From positions 16,382,501-16,446,500 of the forward strand of contig NC_058501.1 of NCBI RefSeq assembly GCF_020382885.2: 64,000 nucleotides of DNA. Direction: 5' to 3'. The position numbers and the translations under genes were made by a program. This stretch comes from Scatophagus argus. Its lineage: Eukaryota; Chordata; Actinopteri; Scatophagidae. Positions 36,010 through 47,474 of the stretch are shown one piece after another. Every line of letters begins with the position of its first letter. Within the stretch, counting starts at the first letter, position 1. A model generated the notes under the pieces. That model made no database searches and had not been told where the DNA came from. It saw only the letters and a program-made list of their open reading frames with translations.

Positions 36010-37372
36010 TGGTGTCTACAAGTCAATGCAGTATAAAGAAGACACAAACAATATGCTTCACAACAGATTCATACTTAAAACAGGAGGTCAAAGTTTAATA
36101 TAAATAAGCTTCAATGTTGTGAGCCTTTGAGCTTAGGTTTATGTGTAAGTAAGTCAGTCTTTTGGATATGCATAGATCAATAGGAGACAATACAAACATA
36201 AAGGTTACATACAGTCACAGAACCAGTGTTTTTGCATGTTTGACTCCTTTACAACTAACCAAGAATAGTGCACTTCATATCCCTGCTACCTCTAATTTTA
36301 AGATTGAAAATGAAGTGATTTTCCTGACGTCCATGTAACCATGGAGACTTGAAACATATTCACGACAAATACCACAAGCTCAGTTCTGTTACTGTGTGGA
36401 TTCAGCTGCACTATCACACAATAACATAACTCTGACATAAACAAAAGCAGGTTCAAGTGTTCATCGTGATGGATTATCAATCTCAGTCATTTCAAGTCTC
36501 TGCAATTTCGTACTGATGCCAAACGAAAGGAAAAGGAAATCACGTTAACAAAATCTAATAAATGTGGCAAACCATGAAAATGTCTACGTTGTCGTAAATG
36601 GACGAAAACATGAAAAGACACTGGTAGTCCTTCAATGCCTCACCAGGCGATGCCTTTACAGTACCTGTGCCTGTATGAACACACACACATACACACAAAT
36701 AGTGCTAACAAATCTAACTGCAGTGCATAGAAGGTTTACAACAAAAGGTCTTGGAAAGAGATGGTGCACTCGGCTGTTGCTTGATAACTGATGGATTTTG
36801 ACAAAACCACCTTGTACACATGGAACTAATTTTGGCCACTTGAACATGAAACTGTGGGACAGCAACTTACGTGGCAAATTCATCTTGGAGATGTTTTTGT
36901 ATTGAAAGTGGTCCAGTTATCCATATTGCAGATGTTTTTTCATGCACAAACACTGCAATTTTCCTACCACAAAACAGTGAAAGTTCAGCCACATAATGGG
37001 ACTGGTGAGTCACACCCAGTCATATAATAATTCAAGTTCTACCATCAAACCAGCCCATATTTGTCTCAAACTTTGTTAGCTTAGATGCACCTTCCCAGTG
37101 TTAAAACAAAGGTACCACGAGCAAGACAAAGCAGATACACGGGTCACATCAGAGCAACAGCTTTTACAATCAAAACAGTTCCTCATTTCAAGAGTAAAAC
37201 ACCCATCTCGGCTTTTCTTTGGAATTTCCTCTGTGTTTCTCTGTGTAGATATTAAACGTATTTTAGTGCATCATTCCCTGAAGAGTTTTCTGTATTGAGG
37301 TGTTTTAAGTCTGTCATTTTCCTGGAAGAGTTTTTTTTCATGCTATCTGAAGGTATGTCCTGTCCCAAGGCA
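36010..37372. other. ttyh1-josd2 convergent 3' region
   Basis: Presumably josd2 3' UTR in its right part, although I see no clean AATAAA on the minus strand close to the stop. It holds the second copy of the 25-base repeat. No other feature is recognised. Confidence 0.45.
36995..37019. repeat. 25-base repeat with AP-1-type core, copy 2
   Basis: Identical over 25 bases to 33336-33360, with TGAGTCA at 37006-37012. It lies downstream of the josd2 stop codon. Confidence 0.7.
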
Positions 37373-39866
37373 TCACTTCCTGGGGTTATCAGAATTCAGC
37401 CATGAGCCGTCCTCCTCCACCTCGCGCCGGACAACCAGGAGCATCTCTGCCACATCCTGAGAAAGCTGCTCGCTGAGAAATGTGCTGAGAGAGAAACGAC
37501 GACGACAGAGGAGAAAAGGTTAGAATAGCTCTGGACACAGAGACAGAGGGCAGATTAAAACAGTGCTGCCTTCTGACACAAACAAACAGTGAGTTAAGCA
37601 CCATGTGACCACTAATATGGGATGACTCACTCGGGGAGACACAGCTCAAGCAGCACACAAAAGCCAAGTTTTGATGCAACACAGAGCACGCACACACACA
37701 CGCACATCTGGAAACATTATAAACTTGTACATGCACATTCTTACCGTAGTTCTGCTTCTCCCCCAATACAGACAGGACTCTTCAGTTTGGAGTCGAGGTT
37801 GTAGTACTGTCCATTAACCTGCCGAACCGCGAGCCAGTGCCGCCGTCGGAGCGGGAGGGACACGATCCCCAGAGATACTCGTGATGGGACGTTGAGAATA
37901 AAACCTTGCACTTTTGACATGCAAAGGCTCTGAACTGTTCTGCAGGAGAGATGTTCAGATTATAGCTTGTACAGAAGCTCTTATTAATTACATTTGGATG
38001 AACACAAGACCACTCACTTGACCTCAACCTGACTCACCTACTCCTGCTGCGCTTACTGACTTCCTACATTTCCCAAAATAAGATCCTAATTTCGTATGTA
38101 GCTGGAGATAATACGTGAGAGTAATGTCTCTTATTTACAGTGCAACATTGTATGATGTCCCGGTATTATGGTCTAGTACTTGAAATGGGTGTTTCTGTCT
38201 GTTTCTAAGTCTAAAAACATGCATTATTTCTTTGACTGCCTGGTGCAAAGAGTTGATGCTTTGTGATGAATGTCAATGTGAATAAGATCATAATCACCAA
38301 ACTCCAAACACCTATTTTAATTTTCTGCCAGTCTCCAATAGAAGTGGGCCAAGAGATGCAAAGTACTGTGTGCTTTGGGATGGACTGTCCATTAAACACA
38401 AAATGATGCCTGTCAGATTTCAGTATGTCAGTGCAGTAAAACTTAAAGTTGTCAGTCAGTCTGTCTTACTCACCTGCGTTTGTCCCACCACACCGCAGCC
38501 AGTTCCCTGCTCTGTAGTGCTGCCATAATGACATTGACATCGTAGTTTCCCGTTCCCAACACTGAGCGATGAGGATTCACCACACACTGTGGAGCTAGCC
38601 TGCGGACAGGGAGCCACAGAGTCTTTTAAATGACAGGTCCACCTCCTGTACGGCACAGCTCATTTTAACTTTGGTTATTGGCGGGAAGGCCTCCTCTTGC
38701 TTGTATTGTCGCTCTGATGTTTTCTTTGCTCTCTTAATTGTTTGAGTCGCTCCACAGTATGGAAGTAACTGTCAAGACCAACATCCATAGTGATTTAGCT
38801 GGCATACGGCTACAGGAATCCCCTTAATTTGAAAAAAAATTTAACAAAGAAAGAAAAAAACCCTTGTTTGTCAATAACAACCAGAACAAGGTTTCTGTGA
38901 CACAATGAAGTCACAAGGTTTCCAGCAGGAAATTCTCTAGCTGAAGTCATAAGCTACCCAGATCACGACCTATTAAGTTGTTAAATGACACTGTGACCAA
39001 CAGTGGCTTTTACGATGTGAAATTCACTTTATTGTTGGAAGCAATGGGACAGAATACAGCACGGCTTCGGTTTGCCTTCCCAGTTTAATTACAAACCAGT
39101 GGAGTGGTTTTTCATGACACCAAGTTGAACAGCACTGCTGCTGAATGCGAAACTAGGTCAGGGTGTGGACACATCCATATGCTAGTGGTTAGTACTTTAG
39201 ACCTTTGGAGAAAATCAAAACGTATTTATTTTTCACTTGTTATACAGCGGCAGGTTAGATGTTCAAAAGTGCTTCTGTAAAGCCACAGACGTCCATCAGT
39301 CTGCCTGGAATGGTTACATGTCCCCTGGGTGAAACTAGTCTTTTCTTCTCTGATGGCAGGCTGCATCAGTGGCCAGCACAGTCCCTTAAATATTGGATTT
39401 CAATTTGGATTTCACCTCCGGCAAACAGTTTTATCATTCTAGACAGAAAGCAGACACCTGTGCGATCACTGAAGTAACCGTGGAGATACAATCGGCTGCT
39501 GCCTGACAGGTAAAAACTAAAGTTTTGACAGCAACCAAACTATAATGTAGCTTTGCACATACATACATTCAAGTATTGTATGTATATAATGTGTGCAGTG
39601 CTGATGTCCAAAGGGGGATAGGGGACCGTTTATCAATCCATAATGCCCCTGTTGTTAAGTAAAGTTTCGTGTTTTTTATTTCGATATATTTAATGGTAAA
39701 CACTCTCTGTAACACTAAAATACATTACCAAAACGTTACCCTACCGTTTGCAGATGTCATCGGCCGTCTCCTTGGTGAACACCCGCTCCTGGAGCACGTT
39801 GTTGAGTGCATGAATCGCGCACAGCTCCAAACGTTGCTTCTCATGAAACACTTCTCCTTCGCTCAT
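37373..39866 (-). CDS. josd2: Josephin-domain deubiquitinase JOSD2
   Basis: A single-domain Josephin cysteine protease that removes ubiquitin. Exons 39866-39745, 38599-38474, 37939-37745 and 37484-37373 join in frame to 184 aa (human JOSD2 is 188). The N terminus [20 protein letters not shown] contains the catalytic cysteine C16 in the family motif QRLELCAxHALNN. The catalytic histidine is H117 in [14 protein letters not shown], and the third position is N130 or D132 in YYNLDS. Other conserved stretches are [20 protein letters not shown] and AAVWWDKRR. The C terminus is [18 protein letters not shown], close to human JOSD2, which supports JOSD2 over JOSD1. All key residues are present, so the enzyme should be active. 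The gene is divergent from ube2s and convergent with ttyh1. Confidence 0.95.
38600..39744 (-). other. josd2 intron 1
   Basis: About 1.1 kb between josd2 exons 1 and 2. No repeat, exon or regulatory motif is recognised. Confidence 0.6.
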
Positions 39867-40192
39867 ACTAATGCTTACAACACACAAGCACACATAGGAA
39901 GTACCGTTAACAGAGTAAAGACTAGCTAGCACACAGCTGAGTACGTGGTAGCTAGTATTGTCTGCAGGCTGGTCATGCTAACGATAACTCAAAAGTCGTT
40001 AGCTATTGCTTACCGTAACGGAGGTTAAAGTGTGACAGCCTTGCAATTATACTCTAGTTTGCTTGCTGACAGTTTGCAAAACAACGGCAAAGTGAACTAT
40101 TACTACTCAACAACAGCCAAATGAAGCTACCAACCTGCTGATAAAGCGATTCCCGTTAAAAAGATGCTGGACTCTGACAGCTACATCCAGAA

Positions 40193-40200
40193 ACCGGAAG
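40193..40200. promoter_or_regulatory. ETS-type site near josd2 start
   Basis: ACCGGAAG, an ETS-family core often found at TATA-less housekeeping promoters, about 330 bases upstream of the josd2 ATG. The josd2 transcription start is inferred to be nearby; it is not visible directly. Confidence 0.35.
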
Positions 40201-41403
40201 CAGATGCGTTGTTTTTGTTGTGATGTTTTTTTTTGTTGCGCGGTTGACACGCCCATTTACGGTATTCACAGCAGAACAGGAAAATCCGTCGCTTTTAGCC
40301 GCGATACTTCTGTTTGACACATTCAAATAAAATAAAAAATGTATATCTCCTTGGACACAAACGTTCTCCTCCAACCAACCACCAGAGGGGTGTGCTGTGA
40401 AGCAAGATTAAAAAATTAGCGAGGCATGTTGAGCCTAGAGCCAGAGTTTTCACTGTTAGAAGTTAGCTGTCCTTTAACCTGGCTCCCTCATCACCATGGT
40501 AACTAATGCTGCACACCTAACCTGGTCCGGAGGTTATGATCGCTGTCCGCATCGCGGTGTGGTTGCCTGCGTTCAATCAGGTGGCGTAGAAAATCATTTC
40601 TATTTTGCTTCAAATAATATTAATACTCTAATAAATTTAAATTTAAACTAATAAATTTTACACACCAAATCATTTATACACTTATACACTCACTCGGACC
40701 ACTTTGAATGATGCTTTCACTCTCGGTCCTGCTTAGCTGCCAATATTCGTTTTACACTGTAGATATTGCACTAAACGATTGACTGAAATTGATAAATCTA
40801 TTGGTAATTATCACAAATAATATTAAATCCACCAAATTGATTTTGATTTAGCCAAAAACTAAAGTGATTTCCACATATCTTTCATTATGGGACAGTGTCA
40901 GACCTATACAATTCTTGAGTATAATGTTTAAATATGCTGTATGTTTCACGTTTAGGGGCTCTACAATGTGCATTTGTCACGTTAGAAATAAACGAGTGCA
41001 ATGAGTGGTAAAATAAATTTATCAACTTTTTGCGGCAATATTGATGCCTGCATTTTGCAATTATGTTTACAATATATATTCATTGAGTTCTTGGCGCCCT
41101 AAACGCCCCTTCTTGTCAGAAAGCCCACAGAGTCTGAAGCACATACTGATAACCACAGTCGTGATACTTATTGTCTGCGACTGGGGTTTTGGCTTTTGTC
41201 GAGCCCGCTCACACAAAAACCTGGCTGTGTGAACCTTGCCTCGTCGTTTACGTTATGTTGACGCGCCCTCTAGTGATAAACCCTTGTTATTGATGTTGAT
41301 GTGGTGATGTGTAGTTCTTTTGTGTTAAAAAAGAAGCAGATGATAGAATCATAATACATATAGATGAGTTTGGGGATGGCATTTCTGGACCATAACTTAT
41401 CAC

Positions 41404-42110
41404 CAGTCGTGGAAGGTAACTAAGTACACCTCAGCTACATTTCACAGGGACAGATGGTAATACATTTATTTCACAGTTGTAGTTGTTAGTTACTTTGCAG
41501 GTTCACATGATCAGCACAAATAACACTACTGATATACTTACATACATACTGACTATACTGATGCTGTGCAGAAACATTCTTGTGCACTGGCATGGCCTAT
41601 TCTTTATTTTGCCTGCCTGTTTACAACCTATTCAGTGTACATATATTTATTGTTACTAGTTTATATCTGCACATGTCACTATTTATTTATTCTACTACCT
41701 ATAGGTGGATTATCCATAACAGCCCATATTTACCCATCACAATGCATGTATATTCATACCTACAGTATGTACAATTGATTCTCATTATTTATGTGTATTT
41801 ACTGTACTAGTGTACACACTGTTTTCATTACGGTTTCTATATTTTATACTATTCATCTGATCACCACAGCGTCGTTTTTCTATTATATTATAATTCTATA
41901 TCTTAGTTGCTGCACTAAGTGATGCTTGCAGATTGATGCATCAAGAATAAGAATCCATTTAGTATTATCTATATTGTTTTGATGTCACTCATTCTGTATA
42001 ATGAACACTTTTACTCTTTACTTTTGGTACAAAATTTACATTTTGTGAGCCTTATGTGTAGACATACTTGAAATTAGTGCTTTGAGCTCACTTTGTTTTA
42101 TGTTATCTAA
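41404..42110. mobile_element. hAT-like miniature element, apparently interrupted
   Basis: Begins CAGTCGTGGAAGGTAACTAA, a near match to the common teleost end CAGTGGTGGAAAGTAACTAAG. Words of the same family (CTACATTTCACAGGGA, TTAGTTACTTTGCAGG) run to about 41510. Further family-like sequence (ACTTTTACTCTTTACTTTTG) resumes near 42007, after the LINE-like segment. The right end is not clear. Confidence 0.45.
41530..41965 (+). mobile_element. LINE-like 3' tail, diverged
   Basis: Carries the TGTGCACTGGCATGGCCTAT, T-rich, and GTTGCTGCACTAAGTGATGC words of L2-like tails and ends with AAGAATAAGAATCC, a weak tandem. More diverged than the tails at 4546 and 10460. Its position suggests insertion into the hAT-like element around it. 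Confidence 0.4.
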
Positions 42111-42734
42111 GTTAGTGTCTTAAGTCATGATCAGTCACATTAGCATTTCATCAGCATTAGAAAAACATCCTACTAAATCATAGCAGTGTATTGCTGCTGT
42201 TGTGAGAGCAGAAAAAGGATTAATGTAGAGATTTGTATAACAGGGTTATAGGTGTTATGGAAACTAAACTAAAATAATTAGAAATGCAGTCTAGGTTGTA
42301 ATAGTGACTAGTTCATACCGTAGATATGTACCATTACTAAACTTTCTGTGACTGTTTGCCATTTTTTGCTACTTGTTTGTTTTTCTTTGTGTGTGTGCTC
42401 TGGTTCATCCTATAAATGTCTGCCTTTATCTTCACTATTATGAGCTCTGTTTTTCTACTTTTGTGTTAAATGTTTCCCATTTCCATATACTTTCTATGTA
42501 TCTGTACACCATACCATACTTATATTTTTTCCTTACTGATCAGTTCCTTTTTGTTCTCCGCCACCCTCCTTCTGTTTAAATGCAAAATGCAGTGAGTTTC
42601 TCTTTTCACTCTTGTTGAATCTTGTTCTATTTCATATACCAGCTTTCTTCTCGGTATGGTTCGGAGAAATGTGAGTTTTTTAAATGGACCTATGGCTGAC
42701 CAGCGTCAGTCATATTTTCGAATCTCTGTGGCTG

Positions 42735-42823
42735 ATTGGGTTTCCGACTGTGACGCAAGAACAACATCGTATCGTTATTGGTTCAACGTTTCTGGCGTAT
42801 CATGTCACTACGATGCTCATTGG
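42735..42823 (-). promoter_or_regulatory. Three CCAAT boxes, 42-bp period (ube2s promoter)
   Basis: ATTGG (inverted CCAAT) occurs at 42735-42739, 42777-42781 and 42819-42823, with exactly 42 bases from one to the next. Multiple evenly spaced NF-Y boxes are a hallmark of G2/M gene promoters (cyclin B2, CDC25C). UBE2S works with APC/C in mitosis, so this fits. TTCGAA, a CHR-like word, lies at 42717-42722, upstream rather than downstream of the boxes; TTTGAA lies at 43005-43010. Confidence 0.65.
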
Positions 42824-43011
42824 TCTATGGTAATAGGTTAAACTAAGGATCGTATTTTTGTTCCTGTGTCAACGAAAAGAAGAAAAGAGCAGAAACCAGT
42901 GGGACCCGACTAAGTTTTCATAAAAGATCTTTTATCCAGTCATAACGGAAGAGTCTCCGCATATCTGACACTAGCCAGACACCCATCACCTTAGCAGAAC
43001 GCTTTTTGAAG

Positions 43012-46000
43012 ATGGTAAGTCGGATGGCCGAGCTTATTGCTAAGAGCTAATAGCAGTAGTTGCTAGCTTGATCCGATGTTTGGCTAGCCGTCGCCAGCCG
43101 TCGAGCTTTTGATTTAGGTTGTGTGTACTGGTTGGGAGTCCCCGACGTAGACGTTAATTAAAAAAGCATAATTACTTTTGTATAGTTAAATTCATAAACT
43201 TGTCATTGTAGGTAATGTTAAACTTACTGTATCTGAAATTTCGAAACCACCGAGCAGCTTTAACATGAACGTTACGAGACTGAGGCTAGGCTAGTAACGT
43301 TACTGCTAATGGTAATGATACGGTATTCTAACGTTTAAGTTACCGTCGAATGAATGGTTGTGAACGGGTGCCGCAAATACTCCACTATTGTAGTAGTGTA
43401 ACCTTTCGTGATTGTGTTGATGCCAGACAAGAGTTTTACGTAACGCTACATTACTCGAAGTAAGTTAAAAATTGCTTGAGTTCAATTAGGATACTTGTGT
43501 GGTGTAACGTGACTTACTTTATAGCGCACTCAAAACAACTGAATGTCTGTGTTTACTCGTAAAAGTTAATATGCTTGTGGACATAAACTGAAGAATAACA
43601 ACTGAAGATGAACAGCAACCAAAAATAGAAAGCCACGCAGTATCTGTACGTCAGCAAGAGAAAAAGATACCGTTAAAGAGACTCAATTGATTTTGGTGGT
43701 TATTTTGTGTTAGTCAGTTTTCTGTTATCAGTATAAGTATATATGTGTGTGTGGAAAAACGTTCACTTCCAACCCTCAGACTGTCAGGTTTTATGACCGT
43801 TGAAAAACGGGTGTGAGTTGGCTTTCCAAAGTTGTTTTAGGCGTTTCTGAATAGATACAATCGGTAAGGTAATGGTGTCAGTAAAGCAGTATGACAACAT
43901 TGTCATAATACCCCTGATTTTCCTCTTGTGGCAGACATGTGTTTGTACATATCCCCAACTCATACTGATGAAATCATCTTTCTGTCTGTCTCACAGAACT
44001 CCAATGTGGAGAATTTGCCTCCTCATGTTCTTCGCTTGGTCTACAAAGAGGTTTCAGCTTTGGCAGCAGACCCCCCTGAGGGTATCAAGATTTATCCCAG
44101 TGAGGAAGACATAACCGAACTGCATACTGCCATCGAAGGACCGGGTAAGGATTGCTATGGTGTGATGCCGAGCTGGCATTGGCCATGAAAACAATTAAAA
44201 CATGTTGCATTACTGATTTTAATTTTGGTCTGGTCTGGTCGTTGTGTTTGCATTCATCAAATAAAACATAGCTGCTTGATGGAACTCTTAACAGTACATT
44301 CAACACAGTTAAGTCATCTGTGTTGACTTTTATTCATTGAAGTTTTTGAGAATCCTATACAGCTGAGTGTTTCACATTTCTGTCTATCCATGAGACAGTT
44401 TTTCTTTTATACTCACTCACTTGTCCATAAAAATTTCTGAATCCCTGGTCAAATGGAATTACTGAAAGGTCAGTACAACACATGTGTTTAGACATTTTAT
44501 TGATTGGACATGCAAACTCTCATGTAACAAATCGCATGATTCTTGAGTACGCCATGCATTTTAAAGGTCAGTTAAAATAAGAATAAGATAGCATGCAATT
44601 CATAAAGATTATAATTCTGTCATATCCGCTAAATTAAAAAAAATATATGATCCCATTACTTTTATAATGTCAGTTTTTGATCACTAGCTATAGAACTCCT
44701 CTAAATACTCTAATTACAACTTTGAATTCATGTCGCATATGTTTCATACTAGCTACATGTTACAGTAAGTAGGCTGCCCCACCACTAAGCATCCAGTAAA
44801 ACAGCTGGATAACTATGTGGTAGTGAAGAGAGATTTCAATTTGTGACCAACCTTTTATGATCATCCTCCCGTAATAACAGCTCTTGCCTGTTTGCCTTTC
44901 TCACTTCTGGTGTCTTGTCTGCTCCTCTATATTTAGGTAGGTGATGGTTAACTATCCAAGCTTAAATGTTGAGCTCCCCCACCTCCATGGAGCCACAAGG
45001 CATCAAATTTACAATATAGAAATGATTCTTTTCCATGAGTCCTTGAACACTTATTACATATCATTATAGGCTGTATTTCCGGATTTTGTAGGTTTTGCTG
45101 ATTACACGTGAGACACACAAGTCACTTAAAGCGCACAGCCAGCAGTGTCCATGCTATCCTGAGCTCATTGCCTCAGACTGCTATGGTTAGGTAGGCTTGG
45201 AAGAACTAGGCATCATGATCATCAAATTGATTTATTAGGTACTCATGCTAGTATTGGACAATACATTACAATATGTACTTCTTTTGGCCTGTGGGCCCCC
45301 TGTTAAGTTTCACTTGTATCCCGCCAAGAAGAAAGTTTGGGCACCCCTCAATTAGAGTGTGTGTGACAGTTTTGTCATAAATAAATTTTCTTTTCGTAAG
45401 TTTGAACGAACTGTAGCTGTATGTAAGATTTTCTCTGTGTTTGTTTGTCAGTTGACTTAGTTGCCGCTCTATGACCCTTTTTATGGAGAAAGTTTGGCAC
45501 AGGACATACTGCTCATGAAATGAATTCTTTATGCTTTGACAGAGGGAACTCCATTTGCTGGTGGCGTTTTCCGAATGCGTCTGGTCCTCGGGAAGGACTT
45601 CCCTGCGGTTCCACCCAAGGGGTATTTCCTGACCAAGATTTTTCACCCCAATGTGGGTCACAAGGGAGAGATCTGTGTCAACGTGTTGAAGAGGGACTGG
45701 AAGGCAGAACTCGGCCTCAGACATGTTTTGCTTGTAAGAGGGACCATCAGTCTTTATTGGTCTGAGTATCATCCTGTGTTGCTGCCACTATTTTTACATT
45801 TCCATCTTTTTTTTTTTTTTTTTTTATTTCCCCACAGACAATCAAGTGTCTTCTCATCCATCCGAATCCAGAGTCGGCTCTGAACGAAGAGGCAGGGCGT
45901 TTGCTGTTAGAGGACTATGCAGAATATGAGTCCCGAGCTCGTCTGCTCACAGAGATCCATGCCATGGGCGGGCCTGGTGGGACCTCTGGGACACCACAGG

Positions 46001-46206
46001 ATCCTAATGACGGCCCACAGCCGAAGAAGCACGCAGGGGACCCCGCGAAGAGAGCGGGACCCAGCGCCGCAACCGTCCCAGCAGCTCTGGGTAATGGAGC
46101 AAATGGAGCCAGTACCACCAACAGCAATAGCAACAGTAGTAGTAACACCAATAATGTAGCAGGGAAAAAGAAAGCAGACAAAAAGCGTGCATTGAGGCGA
46201 CTTTAA
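43012..46206 (+). CDS. ube2s: Ubiquitin-conjugating enzyme E2 S
   Basis: UBE2S extends K11-linked ubiquitin chains on substrates of the anaphase-promoting complex. Exons 43012-43014 (ATG only), 43997-44144, 45543-45733 and 45838-46206 join in frame to 236 aa (human 222). After the initiator, [19 protein letters not shown] matches the family N terminus. The UBC fold holds the HPN motif at H85-P86-N87 and the active cysteine C95 in [12 protein letters not shown], the same number as in human. [21 protein letters not shown] follows. The C-terminal tail contains an Asn/Ser-rich segment (about 203-219) not seen in human and ends [12 protein letters not shown], the basic Leu-Arg tail that binds APC/C. 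The start codon is separated from the rest by a 982-base intron. Confidence 0.95.
43015..43996 (+). other. ube2s intron 1
   Basis: Begins GTAAGT immediately after the ATG. Contains several TAACGTTA-like words and a (TG)n-like stretch near 43744. No exon or repeat family is recognised. Confidence 0.6.
44145..45542 (+). other. ube2s intron 2
   Basis: AT-rich intron. The only recognisable element is a possible hAT end at 45280-45350. Confidence 0.6.
45280..45350. mobile_element. Possible hAT-type right end
   Basis: Ends AAGTTTGGGCACCCCTC, the inverse of the GGGGTGCCCAAACTT ends seen in many hAT-type elements. No matching left end was found in this intron, so it would be a fragment. Confidence 0.3.
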
Positions 46207-47445
46207 TACCTCCGCGAAATTCTCAGTATGTGTGTAAGTGTGTGAGTGCGAGAATGTGTAAATATAAATATTGAAGTGTGCTGGCGATGTTTTTGTTCAC
46301 TTTTTTTCCCTGACTCTTTCTACCGCCTATCCAGAGTGTCCACTTTGTACTCATACCTTACCTCCTGTCTAGTCTTCACTTTGTCCTGTTGACATTACAG
46401 GTTTCGTTAATTATTTCCATACTTAATGATATGATGAAAAATATCTGTTCCTCTTTTAAAAGGAAAAATGACACCTTCGCTGCAGAAATCATGCCATCTG
46501 TTGTAGTTTGCCTCGCCTGAATGAATGATACAAGGAATGGGTTTCACTGTGCAAAACATGGCCTCTAATGTCTGTCCATTACTGAGACATGACTACTGTT
46601 GTCTCAGACTTGACATCGGCTCTTTTAAAAGTGTTTCTTGGTAAATTCTGCTGTGATGGTACTGTGTACTGCTCAGCCAGGCTCTCTTGTGAGTCTAAGC
46701 CAGGATGTTACTTAAACGAAAGTCAGGTTTTCGAGTTAAGATCAAAGGTGGTAATTGCAGAAGTCGCTAAACAATTATGCATGAAGTCTGGGTGTTCACT
46801 ATTGGGAGAGAAATGTTAATGTCATGCAAAAATAGTAACATCTTTTTAAATTGTATTTTTCTTACTGTGGTCTAACCTGAAATGAAGGTATGGCAAGAGT
46901 TGGCAGCGGAGCATAACTGGTCTGTTGTATTCTTCGTGGAACCTCAACCCCTGTTTTAAGTTTTTCTGAAATTGTTTCACTGTCCAGTATTTTCAAAAGT
47001 TGTTTATAATTGACATGTTCATATTCAGCTGTCTAGTGGTTGTGAAGATCTAGGTCAGTGGATCAGGGTAGGCTGTCAGACTACTTTATAAAAAAAACCA
47101 ATAATTTATTCTCTGTATTAAGCATACAGTGGTGTAACTCGTTTGAATTATCCCTGCTTCCCGACAACGCAGTATGTGCTCTCGGATACTCAGCTGTGTG
47201 GGTACCTGAGAGGACATCTGTAGGCAGACTTCCACGTTTGATAGAATTTGTCTCCCCACCTGCTGCACTGGCAGGGTTTCCTGGGCAGGTTTTCTCTCTG
47301 TTCTAAATGCATGCGGGGTCTACATTTCCCAAGGAAACACACTGAAGCGCTGTGTTAATTTAGATGGAAAAGGTGCCTCTGGAAATCCTGTCGTCGTGCA
47401 GACTGTTGGCTGGATATTTTGTGTCCATTTTAAATTATTTAAATT

Positions 47446-47451
47446 AATAAA
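47446..47451 (+). terminator. ube2s polyadenylation signal
   Basis: AATAAA in AT-rich sequence followed by a GT/T-rich stretch, giving a 3' UTR of about 1.25 kb (46207 to about 47470). Confidence 0.65.
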
Positions 47452-47474
47452 ACATTGAAATACAAGAAGTGAAA

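Larger units (their letters stand above)
40400..42650. other. josd2-ube2s divergent spacer
   Basis: AT-rich spacer without recognised genes. A hAT-like element begins at 41404 and appears interrupted by a LINE-like tail at 41530-41965. Nothing else is recognised. Confidence 0.55.

Noticed and set aside
42717-42722. TTCGAA as the CHR element of ube2s
   Set aside because: CHR sites normally lie downstream of the CCAAT boxes near the start site; this one is upstream, so it is not called.
45266-45772. 168-codon minus-strand open frame across a ube2s exon
   Set aside because: Antisense to the UBC exon with its active cysteine; no motif of its own.
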